Assembly (NCBI RefSeq): GCF_947495925.1
Contig: NZ_CANMAU010000001.1
Span: forward strand, 473,523 to 537,522
Origin: an uncultured Algibacter sp.
Lineage (GTDB): Bacteria; Bacteroidota; Bacteroidia; Flavobacteriales; Flavobacteriaceae
Direction: 5' to 3'
DNA: 64,000 nt
In this document: in pieces, positions 44,835 to 52,608 of the stretch
How positions within the stretch are numbered: the stretch's first letter is position 1
Layout of the letters: every line of letters begins with the position of its first letter
Notes under the pieces: generated by a model
Told to the model about the DNA's origin: nothing
Seen by the model: only the letters and a program-made list of their open reading frames with translations
Databases searched by the model: none
Program-made: the position numbers and the translations under genes

Positions 44835-45425
44835 TTAAGCTAAAAAATCACTATTTAATATCATAGGAATTACTAGACCAACGACTATTGCAGACACAAC
44901 CATCACCCAATCTCGTTTAGAGAACCTAAATATAGTTTGTATTACATATCCTAAAAAAAGCACAACAAACACAATAATAACCTGAGCTAATTCAATACCC
45001 AAAGCAAACTCTAAAAGCAGTACCAACTTATTATCTGTATCTCCCAAAAGCATATGAAATTCACGTGCAAAACCTAAACCATGTATTAAACCAAAAAACA
45101 AAGTAGATAAAAACAAAACTCCAATCTTTTCTTTTTGCGCACCTTTTCCCGATGTAAATACATTAAAAAGCGCAACAACCATAATAGTAATAGGAATTAA
45201 AAACTCCACGACAGTCGCATTTACACTAATTACATTATATGCTGCTAACACCAAAGATAGTGTATGCCCCAAAGTAAACATTGAAACCAGAAGAAGGACA
45301 CGCTTCCAATCTTTAAACACATAAGGAACCGTTAAAGCTATAAGAAATAAAACATGATCATAAGCATTAACATCAAGTACATGATTAATACCATACTCCA
45401 CGTTGAACCAAAAATTGTCAAGCAT
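44835..45425 (-). CDS. HupE/UreJ family membrane protein
   Basis: The 196-residue protein has about six transmembrane segments and the HupE/UreJ layout. Marks are GINHVLDVNAYDHVLFLIALTVPY near residues 13-35 (His and Asp often conserved as metal ligands), FTLGHTLSLVLAAY near 50-63, and FFGLIHGLGFAREF near 110-123. Family members are linked to nickel or metal transport, and in Bacteroidota occur without hydrogenase or urease neighbours, as here. The specific substrate is unknown. A -7 box on the minus strand, TATCTTTG at 45449-45456, lies 24 nt before the start. Confidence 0.85.
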   Translation of the reverse strand: MLDNFWFNVEYGINHVLDVNAYDHVLFLIALTVPYVFKDWKRVLLLVSMFTLGHTLSLVLAAYNVISVNATVVEFLIPITIMVVALFNVFTSGKGAQKEKIGVLFLSTLFFGLIHGLGFAREFHMLLGDTDNKLVLLLEFALGIELAQVIIVFVVLFLGYVIQTIFRFSKRDWVMVVSAIVVGLVIPMILNSDFLA

Positions 45426-45448
45426 AATAATTAAGATTTAGGGAACAT

Positions 45449-45456
45449 CAAAGATA
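45449..45456 (-). promoter_or_regulatory. -7 box of the HupE/UreJ gene
   Basis: On the minus strand TATCTTTG matches TAnnTTTG, 24 nt before the start codon. No -33 element at standard spacing. Confidence 0.4.
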
Positions 45457-45548
45457 CAATTTAATATATTTTCTATCATACCTAAATAACACCCCTCAAT
45501 ATAAACTAAAATTTTATTGATTCTAATCCTGATTTGATTGTATTATAA

Positions 45549-45581
45549 TTGATTAAAAAAACAACTATTACTATATATTTG
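45549..45581 (+). promoter_or_regulatory. Promoter of the 172-residue lipoprotein gene
   Basis: TTG (45549-45551), a 22-nt spacer and TATATTTG (45574-45581) match the Bacteroidota consensus fully; the ATG is 26 nt after the box. Confidence 0.7.
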
Positions 45582-45606
45582 TAACATATCATTTCAAACA
45601 AAAGCT

Positions 45607-46125
45607 ATGCGTTTTAAAATATTAACTTTATTAAGCTTAATACTCTTATTTTCTAGCTGTAAAAAAAATGCAGAAAACAATAAAGTTGCACCCCTTAAGG
45701 AAGGTAACGCCCAGGGGATATCTGAACGTAATATAATGGATTTGGATTATATTGAATATGCCCTTGACCAGAAAGTAGACACTATCGTTCAGGATTGGGA
45801 TGAATACACCCAAATTCAAGATGTTATTGATGAAGTTAAAACAACTGATTTGAGTTTTTTTAACGATAACGAAAAGGCCATTAAATTACTTCTAAAAGAT
45901 TTAAAAGTTAACATTCCAGAACCTTTAAAAGCAGCTTCCATTGAAGCCCGATTATTAGTTGTTGAAACCAAGCTTTATAAACTAGAAAGTTTATCAAATT
46001 TATCATCTACTAGTAAGGAAGAACTTTTATCCACGATAGAGGAGTTTTTAGTAGCTTTTTCTAATTTGAATTTACAAATGAATAAAAAGATAGAGTTTGA
46101 CACAAGGGTTATTGAAAAACCTTAA
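45607..46125 (+). CDS. Hypothetical lipoprotein
   Basis: The 172-residue protein has a lipoprotein signal MRFKILTLLSLILLFSSC with lipobox LFSSC, so Cys18 is lipidated. The mature protein is highly charged and helical, with no other cysteine. Heptad-like patterns occur around residues 95-165 (IEARLLVVETKLYKLESL and following), suggesting a helical bundle or coiled coil. I do not recognise the family. It is a single-gene unit with a full promoter upstream and a 56-bp perfect palindrome as terminator. Confidence 0.7.
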   Translation: MRFKILTLLSLILLFSSCKKNAENNKVAPLKEGNAQGISERNIMDLDYIEYALDQKVDTIVQDWDEYTQIQDVIDEVKTTDLSFFNDNEKAIKLLLKDLKVNIPEPLKAASIEARLLVVETKLYKLESLSNLSSTSKEELLSTIEEFLVAFSNLNLQMNKKIEFDTRVIEKP

Positions 46126-46133
46126 GACATCTC

Positions 46134-46189
46134 TTTTCAAATAAAAAGGGCTGTTCTGAAATTTCAGAACAGCCCTTTTTATTTGAAAA
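46134..46189. terminator. 56-bp perfect palindrome / bidirectional terminator
   Basis: Left arm 46134-46161 and right arm 46162-46189 are exact reverse complements of 28 nt with no spacer. The core AGGGCTGTTCTGAAA and its complement are flanked by A and T runs, then by TTTTCAAAT and ATTTGAAAA. It separates two convergent genes and would terminate both. Confidence 0.9.
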
Positions 46190-46197
46190 TGCTAAGC

Positions 46198-46911
46198 TTA
46201 CTGCTTAGGTTGATCAGCTTGAGATTGTAGCACTTGCTTTTGCCTTAACAATTCATTTTTAGTAATCTGGATGAGATTAAAGTTGGGAGCTATTTTTAAT
46301 GCCGCATCCAAGATATCAACAGAAGCATCAATATTCGCTTTAGTGTCTTTATTGTATGTGGACAAAGCATTTAGATACATAAAAGCTGCTCTTAATGGCA
46401 CCTCATAAGGTTGCTGTGTCTCGTAAAACGCATGTTTCATATCATCCTTAGAATTTGCTAAACCATAAGCAATATGCTTATCAGCTTCCTCCAAATTTTT
46501 AATTTGCAAACTTAATTCAGCCATCTCATAAGCCACCGAAGGATTAGGTGCTCTTTTAAAAACTTCTTCAAATTGCTCTAATGCTAACTTCGGTTGCTTT
46601 ACTGCCTTTAACGAAATGGCTTTAACCTCAACAGCAATATCAGAATCAGTAGTATTATTCTCAATACCAATAGTGTTTAAAGCCTGCACATACTTACCCT
46701 CACTCATATAAATATATGCCAAAGTGTCTTTTCGAGCTTGTGATGGCGCTAATATATTTAAGTGCGTCATTCCATTAATAATACCCTGCACATCTCCTTG
46801 AGATTTCATCTGTAAATAATAAGCTTCATAGTGCTCAATTAATTCTGAGTTAGCTTGCCCACTCATCATAAAACTGCTCATCACTAAAACCAATCCAACT
46901 ACTTTTTTCAT
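46198..46911 (-). CDS. Secreted TPR-like protein
   Basis: The 237-residue protein has a signal peptide MKKVVGLVLVMSSFMMSGQA and helical repeats of TPR type: DTLAYIYMSEGKYVQALNTIG near residues 63-83, PKLALEQFEEVFKRAPNPSVAYEMAELSLQIKNLEEADKHI (about 106-146), and a last pair around AALKIAPNFNLIQITKNELLRQK near 205-227. The C-terminus is Gln-rich. TPRs mediate protein contacts; the partner is unknown. Monocistronic, with its 3' end at the large palindrome. Confidence 0.75.
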   Translation of the reverse strand: MKKVVGLVLVMSSFMMSGQANSELIEHYEAYYLQMKSQGDVQGIINGMTHLNILAPSQARKDTLAYIYMSEGKYVQALNTIGIENNTTDSDIAVEVKAISLKAVKQPKLALEQFEEVFKRAPNPSVAYEMAELSLQIKNLEEADKHIAYGLANSKDDMKHAFYETQQPYEVPLRAAFMYLNALSTYNKDTKANIDASVDILDAALKIAPNFNLIQITKNELLRQKQVLQSQADQPKQ

Positions 46912-47119
46912 TTTTATAATTATTTAAATTTAGAGCGCTAAAACTATAAAAAATTAACATTTAAACTCTTAAAAGAATGCTAATTATTTGAAATTGTATT
47001 AAAACCCATCCTTGATTTAAACATTTTATAGCATATTAAAGGCTTCCTGATAAGATAATTTTCTAGGAAATATGAAAAAAAATAATTATATTTAAGATTA
47101 CTAATTAAAGAAATATTAT

Positions 47120-47587
47120 ATGGGAATTAAGAGTTTTCAAGGGGCGAGGAGACAGCAATCAAGTAGTGCTGACTCACAATCGTTAACGGTAAGTGATTAT
47201 ATGACAAGAAATTTAATAACATTCACCCCAAACCAAACTATTGAAAGTGTTATGCAAGCGTTAATTAGCAACCGGATTTCTGGTGGCCCTGTAATTAATG
47301 ATAAAAGAGAATTAATAGGAATAATTTCTGAAAGTGACTGTATAAAACAAATTAGTGAAAGTCGATATTACAATATGCCAATGCAAGATATGACCATTGA
47401 AAAATATATCACCAAAGATGTTGATACTATAGATGGAAATATGAATATTTTTGATGCAGCCAGTATTTTTGCTAAAAGCCCAAGACGTCGTTTCCCTATT
47501 GTTGAAAGAGGAAAACTCGTTGGTCAAATAAGTCAAAAAGATGTACTTAAAGCAGCAATGACTATGAAAGGGCAAACCTGGAAATAG
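47120..47587 (+). CDS. CBS-domain pair protein
   Basis: The 155-residue protein is made of two CBS motifs (a Bateman module): VSDYMTRNLITFTPNQTIESVMQALISNRISGGPVI near residues 24-59 and EKYITKDVDTIDGNMNIFDAASIFAKSPRRRFPIVERGKLVGQIS near 94-138. An N-terminal basic linker (GARRQQSSSADSQ) precedes them. CBS pairs bind adenosine nucleotides and regulate other proteins. There is no attached enzyme, so the target is unknown. It is a single-gene unit ending at a strong terminator. Confidence 0.88.
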   Translation: MGIKSFQGARRQQSSSADSQSLTVSDYMTRNLITFTPNQTIESVMQALISNRISGGPVINDKRELIGIISESDCIKQISESRYYNMPMQDMTIEKYITKDVDTIDGNMNIFDAASIFAKSPRRRFPIVERGKLVGQISQKDVLKAAMTMKGQTWK

Positions 47588-47605
47588 AGTATTTTGTTTT
47601 AATGC

Positions 47606-47641
47606 AAAAAAGCCTTTAGTTTAAAACTAAAGGCTTTTTTT
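47606..47641. terminator. Bidirectional terminator after CBS gene
   Basis: AAAAAAGCCTTTAGTTT (47606-47622) and AAACTAAAGGCTTTTTT (47624-47640) form 17-nt arms around one base, followed by more T. Confidence 0.92.
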
Positions 47642-47667
47642 TATTTTTATCACTTGAAAGCAGCATA

Positions 47668-48021
47668 TTAACTTTCTCTTTTAACGAGGGCGTAATATTC
47701 ATTTTCTAGAGGCAAATATCCTTGATCGTAAACAAAATAATATACAGTTCCTACTTTGGTCGTATAAATATTAGTAAAGTAATTAAAATCAAAACCAGCT
47801 TCAATAAGTTTAGCTCTAGAGGTTCTAGTTTTTTGTTCGGGGTTTAAAGTTTCCAGTATTCTATAATTTTTACGAAGTCTATTATTAGTATTCCTAATGA
47901 GGTTCTTACTATCCTTATTTACCTTATTATTATAGGAATTCCGACAGCCATCACTACAAAACTTCTTATCAACCCTACCAATTATTTTATCCCCACATTC
48001 TAAACATTGCCTTTCCATCAT
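47668..48021 (-). CDS. Small zinc-ribbon protein
   Basis: The 117-residue protein starts with a zinc ribbon, RQCLECGDKIIGRVDKKFCSDGCRNSYNN, with Cys-x2-Cys and Cys-x3-Cys pairs at about residues 5-26. The next 35 residues are very basic (KNLIRNTNNRLRKNYRILETL), and the remainder has a mixed fold with several tyrosines (TKVGTVYYFVYDQGYLPLENEYYALVKRES). This suggests nucleic-acid binding. I recall similar DUF2116-like ribbons but no function. Its start overlaps the GNAT stop in TAATG, so they are coupled, possibly starting one codon later at the second Met. Confidence 0.75.
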   Translation of the reverse strand: MMERQCLECGDKIIGRVDKKFCSDGCRNSYNNKVNKDSKNLIRNTNNRLRKNYRILETLNPEQKTRTSRAKLIEAGFDFNYFTNIYTTKVGTVYYFVYDQGYLPLENEYYALVKRES

Positions 48022-48551
48022 TATTTATTTTCAATTTTATACCATCTTAGGTTTAACTTTTCATCTTCAAAATAGAAGTCTTCAACATAGTTCAATCCTA
48101 TTTTTAATAAAGCGTTATGCGAGGCTTGATTTCCTATTTCTGTAGTTGCATAGAGTTCAGTTAATTTCATAATATTAAAAGCATAATCTACAGCAGCCTT
48201 TCCAGATTCGGTAGCATAGCCCTTGCCCCAAAATGGTTTCATTAATCTATAACCAACATCGTAATACTCTGTAAACCCGTTCATATTATACTCGGTATTT
48301 AATCTAATTCCAGACCACCCAATACATAAACCCGAAGATTTCTCAATAGCTATCCATCTGCCTATGCCTCTTTCTTCATATTGATTAAGAACACTTTCAA
48401 TAGTATTTTGAGCCTCAACTCCAGTTTTAATAGGTTTATTTCCTAAATACCTATGCACCTCAGAGTCAGAATCCAATTCAAACATGGCATCTAAGTCACT
48501 GAGTCGCATATCTCTTAAAATAAGTCGTTCTGTTTCAATATTAAATATCAT
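48021..48551 (-). CDS. GNAT family N-acetyltransferase (RimJ/RimL type)
   Basis: The start at 48551 (MIFNIETERLILRDM) avoids overlap with the aldo/keto reductase stop; an ATG ten codons upstream lies inside that gene's end. The 176-residue protein has the RimJ-like pattern ETERLILRDMRLSDLDAMFEL at the N-terminus, the motif A acetyl-CoA loop VGYRLMKPFWGKGYATESGKAAVDYAF near residues 93-119 (Gly-Lys-Gly-Tyr-Ala), and an ATTEIGNQASHNALLKIGL segment (about 132-150) where Asn-x2-Ser-x3-Leu binds CoA. Substrate is unknown. It sits between aldo/keto reductase and zinc-ribbon genes in a compact minus-strand unit. Confidence 0.88.
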   Translation of the reverse strand: MIFNIETERLILRDMRLSDLDAMFELDSDSEVHRYLGNKPIKTGVEAQNTIESVLNQYEERGIGRWIAIEKSSGLCIGWSGIRLNTEYNMNGFTEYYDVGYRLMKPFWGKGYATESGKAAVDYAFNIMKLTELYATTEIGNQASHNALLKIGLNYVEDFYFEDEKLNLRWYKIENK

Positions 48552-48561
48552 TTCTAACTGA

Positions 48562-49512
48562 TTATGCCCAAATACTATCAAGCGTATAAGGACTACCTTC
48601 GTATACCCAGTGTTCTCCTGTTAAAAATCTGTAATTCATGTCCAGAGCAGCTATCGTATTCATTTCACTATCTGACAACTCAACAGCTTGTGCTTCATAA
48701 TTTTGTACGATTCTACTAGGGTTAACTGACTTAGGTATAACCGATGTCCCTCTATGTAAAGCCCAACTTATTAAAATTTGACCGGATGTTGCATTTTTAG
48801 ATTTAGCGATTTCAGTAATCACTGGATCTTCCAAAAGTCTAGGCTCATTTTCCGCTTTAAACTTCGCTGCTCTATCTCCTGAACCTAGTGGTGCATAGGC
48901 CGTAAGATGCATATCATTCGCTTTACAAAGCGCCAACATGTTATTCTGCTGATAATAAGGGTGTGATTCCACCTGATTTATTTCAGGTTTAATTTTGGAA
49001 TTTGAGATCAGCTGCTTTAAGGCTTTAGGCCCGAAATTAGAAACGCCTATATGTTTTACTAATCCTAATTCCACCCCTTTTTCCATACCTTCCCAAGTTA
49101 ATTCGTTTGGTAAATCTTCCAACGAAATAAAATCTTCTACCTTACTAACAAAAGGAATTTCCTTTTTTTGAGCAATTGGCCAATGAATTAAGTATAAATC
49201 CAAATACTCTAATTGTAAATCGCTTAAGGTTTGTTTTAATGCAAGAATAACATCATTTTTTGCATGCATATTACTCCATACTTTAGAGGTAACCCAAACA
49301 TCTTCTCTAGTTACAACACCTTCTTCAAAAAGTTCAGATAAAGCCTTTCCAACTTCCTTTTCATTCCCATATGCTGCAGCACAATCAATATGTCTGTAAC
49401 CTGCTTTAATGGCAGTTTTCACGGCATTATAAACGTCGCCTTCAGCCGATTTCCATGTACCTAACCCGAAAGCCGGCATATGATCATTATTTTTAAATTG
49501 TAGTGTTCTCAT
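48562..49512 (-). CDS. Aldo/keto reductase
   Basis: The 316-residue (alpha/beta)8 NADPH-dependent oxidoreductase has the catalytic tetrad: Asp in GYRHIDCAAAYGNEKEVG near residue 43 with Tyr48, Lys in VTSKVWSNMH near 77, and His in LDLYLIHWPIA near 110. The nicotinamide-binding GVSNFGPKAL and the phosphate-binding IPKSVNPSRIVQN near 255-267 are present. This is the AKR3/AKR4-like branch that reduces aldehydes, ketones or sugars. It is the first gene of the unit with GNAT and the zinc-ribbon protein. Substrate unknown. Confidence 0.93.
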   Translation of the reverse strand: MRTLQFKNNDHMPAFGLGTWKSAEGDVYNAVKTAIKAGYRHIDCAAAYGNEKEVGKALSELFEEGVVTREDVWVTSKVWSNMHAKNDVILALKQTLSDLQLEYLDLYLIHWPIAQKKEIPFVSKVEDFISLEDLPNELTWEGMEKGVELGLVKHIGVSNFGPKALKQLISNSKIKPEINQVESHPYYQQNNMLALCKANDMHLTAYAPLGSGDRAAKFKAENEPRLLEDPVITEIAKSKNATSGQILISWALHRGTSVIPKSVNPSRIVQNYEAQAVELSDSEMNTIAALDMNYRFLTGEHWVYEGSPYTLDSIWA

Positions 49513-49565
49513 TGTTTATATAAGAGTTTTTATTTTTGATTTTACCGAATAAAAGTAAGTCGTTT

Positions 49566-50075
49566 TTACCAATTTCCTGCGTAACTCAAGGTTATTTTTG
49601 ACGATGACATTAGGAACTCAAATTTATACCGAAGAATTTGCCTAATATGTAAATAATCATGAGCCAACCAATTGCGTAAAAATAATTCTCCTGATAAATC
49701 TCCAAGCTCTGGGTGGCTTAACGAACTGCTCCAGTTAACATCTTTAATTTGTTTCAACCACGCAATTGAATTTACACGCTCCTCTAGAAATAAATCAAGC
49801 ACCTTATTAAAATCTTTATTACCATAATCATGAGATTTAACCCATCCTACAGGATCAATAGGCTCCAACTCGTTGTCCGGATATTCTAAAGCATGTTTTA
49901 CCCGCGCTCTAAAGTCATAGATTTCTTCATCTAAAAGGTGGCAGACAATCTCTAAAAGATTCCACTTCTCCGGATTTGGTCGCCATTTATATTGCTGCTC
50001 CTCAATATTTTTTAATAGATTTTCAAAAACTAAACCATTTTTTTCTAATTGATCAAATATACCTTGAACCTCCAT
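49566..50075 (-). CDS. DinB-fold (YfiT/DUF664-like) metal-dependent protein
   Basis: The 169-residue four-helix protein starts with a long helix and has the DinB metal-site histidines: His in WNLLEIVCHLLDEEIYDFRARV near residue 45, and the pair in RNWLAHDYLHIRQILRYK near residues 135-150 (His-x3-His). Family members are thiol-S-transferases (bacillithiol, mycothiol) or unknown. WRPNPEKWNLLE before the first metal His is typical. No LexA-type box is visible upstream. It is divergent from ssb, and the shared 178-nt gap contains iteron-like repeats. Confidence 0.85.
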   Translation of the reverse strand: MEVQGIFDQLEKNGLVFENLLKNIEEQQYKWRPNPEKWNLLEIVCHLLDEEIYDFRARVKHALEYPDNELEPIDPVGWVKSHDYGNKDFNKVLDLFLEERVNSIAWLKQIKDVNWSSSLSHPELGDLSGELFLRNWLAHDYLHIRQILRYKFEFLMSSSKITLSYAGNW

Positions 50076-50110
50076 TTCTACTAAAATTTTGGTTAATATA
50101 CGTAAAATAC

Positions 50111-50148
50111 AATCGTTTACAAACGACTACAAACACTTACAAACGATT
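50111..50148. repeat. Three tandem 10-bp repeats inside an inverted repeat, between DinB and ssb genes
   Basis: TACAAACgac, TACAAACact and TACAAACgat follow one another without gaps (50118-50147), a 10-bp period that puts them on one face of the helix. The set is bordered by AATCGTTT (50111-50118) and AAACGATT (50141-50148), which are reverse complements. Likely a protein-binding site controlling one or both divergent genes. Confidence 0.5.
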
Positions 50149-50254
50149 TTAAATAAGTAACAACCGAATAAAATTTGAAGACCATCAGATCTTTGCATTG
50201 TCGAAACATAAGAACTCGATAGTATTAACTGTTTAATACAAAAAATTTAAAATT

Positions 50255-50587
50255 ATGAACACACTTAGAAACAAAGTACAGTTGATTGGTAACCTAGGAA
50301 ACGACCCAGAAATCATCAACCTTGAATCAGGAAAAACATTGGCAAAATTCAATATTGCAACAAACGAAAGTTACACCAATAATAAAGGTGAAAAAATAAC
50401 AGATACGCAGTGGCACAATATTGTAGCTTGGGATAAGACAGCTCAGATTATTGAAAAATATGTTGAAAAAGGGAAAGAAGTTGCTATTGAGGGCAAATTA
50501 ACATCACGTAGTTATGATGATAAAGATGGGAACAAAAGATATATAACCGAAGTAGTATGCAGTGAATTATTAATGTTAGGAAAATAA
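50255..50587 (+). CDS. ssb: Short single-stranded DNA-binding protein
   Basis: The 110-residue protein is a single OB-fold SSB: NKVQLIGNLGNDPEIINLESGKTLAKFNIATNESY (residues 6-40), then TQWHNIVAWDKTAQIIEKYVEKGKEVAIEGKLTSRSYDDKDG and a final ITEVVCSELLMLGK. It lacks the Gly/Pro-rich linker and the acidic C-terminal tip (as in DDDIPF) that recruits repair proteins. Typical replicative SSBs are 140-180 residues. So this is probably a second, accessory SSB, as found for recombination or transformation in some bacteria; the main ssb should be elsewhere. It has iteron-like repeats about 110 nt upstream. Confidence 0.9.
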   Translation: MNTLRNKVQLIGNLGNDPEIINLESGKTLAKFNIATNESYTNNKGEKITDTQWHNIVAWDKTAQIIEKYVEKGKEVAIEGKLTSRSYDDKDGNKRYITEVVCSELLMLGK

Positions 50588-50602
50588 ATTTTCCTTCTCA
50601 AT

Positions 50603-50638
50603 AAAAAAGAGTGATTTCAACTGAGGTCGCTCTTTTTG
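50603..50638. terminator. Bidirectional terminator between ssb and the P450 operon
   Basis: AAAAAGAGTGAT pairs with the GTCGCTCTTTTT side using two G-T pairs, flanked by A and T runs. It lies between the convergent ssb and esterase genes. Confidence 0.75.
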
Positions 50639-50641
50639 TAA

Positions 50642-51445
50642 TTATTTATTTAACCCATTAAAAAAAAGCAAACTATCTTTTACATGCGTTTCCCAATAAA
50701 TCCATTCATGCTTACCTGAAAACTCTTCGTATATGTGAGGAATATTTTCATCTTCCAATTGGGTATGTAGTTTTTGATTATGCACTATTAATTCATCATC
50801 ACTTCCGCAATCAAAACGAAAAGGTGACAATTGATTTTTATTTTTTTTCATTAGTGCAATAACCGCTTCTTCCTCGTCATTCTCTTGCCTATAGTTCTCT
50901 AAGCCTTCTTCAACAAACAATGCCATTTGCGGAACATCTGTAATTGAACTATGCCCAGAAAAACCATCAAACACCTCGTGATATTTAGCACCAAGTCTTA
51001 AGGCTCCGTACCCCCCCATAGACAAGCCTCCAATAAATACTTTAGATGCCTTAGTAACTTCAGGTATATTTTCCTTTACAGCCGCTATTACATCTTCGGC
51101 TATCCATTTTTCAAAGTTTAAGCTATTGTGAGGTAAATATGCTGAACCGTCTCCCCATAACCCATCAGAAGGCATAGCAATAACCATGGGCTTTATAGAT
51201 TTTTCTTCTATTAATTTTTGAGCTGTCCTATGAACGCCTGCTTTTTGACTCCAAATCCAAGCACTTCCATAAACACCATGCAACAAAATAACTAAAGGAG
51301 TATCCGTCGTTAATTCCACATTTGGCACAAACAGACAAATATCACCACGTCCTTTAAGATTTGGTGTTTTAACGGTTATAAATCTTAAATTATCCGATTC
51401 AAATTCAGGATTAGATATTTCTGTAGTTTTAAATTTTGATGCCAT
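50642..51445 (-). CDS. Esterase D-like alpha/beta hydrolase of the P450 operon
   Basis: The 267-residue protein is a putative-esterase (PF00756-type) hydrolase. The nucleophile is Ser142 in FIGGLSMGGYGALRLG; the acid is likely Asp217 in FDCGSDDELI and the base His246 in EFSGKHEWIYWE. An oxyanion-hole segment LLHGVYGSAWIW lies near 54-65. No signal peptide, so it is cytoplasmic. The fold includes S-formylglutathione hydrolases, but this protein is not clearly one of them. As the last gene of the P450 operon, 38 nt after the alcohol dehydrogenase, it may hydrolyse an ester formed from the aldehyde or an acylated sugar. This role is inferred. Confidence 0.82.
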   Translation of the reverse strand: MASKFKTTEISNPEFESDNLRFITVKTPNLKGRGDICLFVPNVELTTDTPLVILLHGVYGSAWIWSQKAGVHRTAQKLIEEKSIKPMVIAMPSDGLWGDGSAYLPHNSLNFEKWIAEDVIAAVKENIPEVTKASKVFIGGLSMGGYGALRLGAKYHEVFDGFSGHSSITDVPQMALFVEEGLENYRQENDEEEAVIALMKKNKNQLSPFRFDCGSDDELIVHNQKLHTQLEDENIPHIYEEFSGKHEWIYWETHVKDSLLFFNGLNK

Positions 51446-51483
51446 AAATAAAAAAAAATGTTTATAATGAAACTACATTTCAT

Positions 51484-52599
51484 TTAATCAAATACAATTA
51501 CCCCTTTAGCATTCTTACCTGTCAACATATCATCAAATGCCTGTTGTAAATCATCTAAAGGATAGGTTCTCGTAATCATTTCATCTAATAATAAATCTCC
51601 CTTATCATAAAGAGATACTAGCTTTGGAAAATCTATATGCGGACGACATTTTCCATATAATGGATTTATGTAAATCTTATCCCATTCAAACAAATTCATG
51701 TCTATGGTAATTTCCTCTTCAATACCACTTACCTGAACTGCAGTTCCTGCATTACGAACCATGGCCAATGGGGCCGCTCCTAGCGCAGGGATTGCTGTAC
51801 ATTCAAATGCAAAATCGGCTCCTCGACCTTCAGTCATAGTCTTTACTTTTTTAGCTGCAAGCGTTAAACTAGCATCATTTTTATCAGCTAGTATCGTATG
51901 TGTAGCTCCAAATTGCTTAGCCATCTCTAATCGATTTTCATTAATATCGATAGCAATAATTTTTGAAGCTCCAGAAATTCTCGCTCCTTGAATCACGTTT
52001 AATCCAACACCTCCAGTTCCTAAAATAACGGCAGAACTTCCAGCCGTTACTTTAGCAGTATTTACCGCAGACCCATAACCCGTCATCACGCCACAACTAA
52101 TAATACTGGCCGACGGCATAGGCATTTCACCATCCAGTCTTACACAAGCAGACTCCTTAACAAGTGCATATTCTGCTATGGTTCCTATATTGAACGAACG
52201 TTCGACAGGTTCATCATTCCATTTACTGCCTTCTAAATGAGCATGTCCAGGAGTATATCCGTTTCCACCGGCGGTAACAGGTGAATTATTTTCACAGATA
52301 TGCTGATTTCCTTCTTGACATTGAAAACACTTCATACATGGAGTTGCCCAGTTTAGAATCACTTTATCTCCAGACTTCAAACCAGATACATTTTTTCCAA
52401 CTTTTTCAATTATTCCAGCACCTTCATGTCCTAAAACAATGGGTTTACCCCAAGTTAACGAATCATGATCGGTATGACACAACCCTGCAGCTAATATTTT
52501 TACGATGACTTCATCTTCTTTAGGATCTTCAATAACTAAATTTTCGATACTAAATGTTCCATCTCCTTTTGCAACTGCACTTCTAGAAATTAATGACAT
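51484..52599 (-). CDS. Zinc-dependent alcohol dehydrogenase of the P450 operon
   Basis: The 371-residue MDR dehydrogenase has catalytic zinc ligands Cys41 (GLCHTDHD), His58 (LGHEGAG) and Cys169 (SIISCGVMTGYGSA), and the structural zinc set Cys88, 91, 94, 102 (CMKCFQCQEGNQHIC). The NAD-binding Rossmann motif is GTGGVGLNVIQGA near 194-206, with Asp-Ile at the end of the next strand (AIDINENR), favouring NAD over NADP. It resembles class III-like alcohol dehydrogenases. In described flavobacterial methyl-sugar demethylation loci, a Zn alcohol dehydrogenase lies in just this place. It may act on formaldehyde adducts or other alcohols/aldehydes; the real substrate is not fixed by sequence. Confidence 0.92.
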   Translation of the reverse strand: MSLISRSAVAKGDGTFSIENLVIEDPKEDEVIVKILAAGLCHTDHDSLTWGKPIVLGHEGAGIIEKVGKNVSGLKSGDKVILNWATPCMKCFQCQEGNQHICENNSPVTAGGNGYTPGHAHLEGSKWNDEPVERSFNIGTIAEYALVKESACVRLDGEMPMPSASIISCGVMTGYGSAVNTAKVTAGSSAVILGTGGVGLNVIQGARISGASKIIAIDINENRLEMAKQFGATHTILADKNDASLTLAAKKVKTMTEGRGADFAFECTAIPALGAAPLAMVRNAGTAVQVSGIEEEITIDMNLFEWDKIYINPLYGKCRPHIDFPKLVSLYDKGDLLLDEMITRTYPLDDLQQAFDDMLTGKNAKGVIVFD

Positions 52600-52608
52600 A
52601 TTTTAATT

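Noticed and set aside
50111..50148. Plasmid or replication origin because of iteron-like repeats next to ssb
   Set aside because: No Rep gene, DnaA boxes or AT-rich unwinding module accompany the repeats, and the surroundings are chromosomal.
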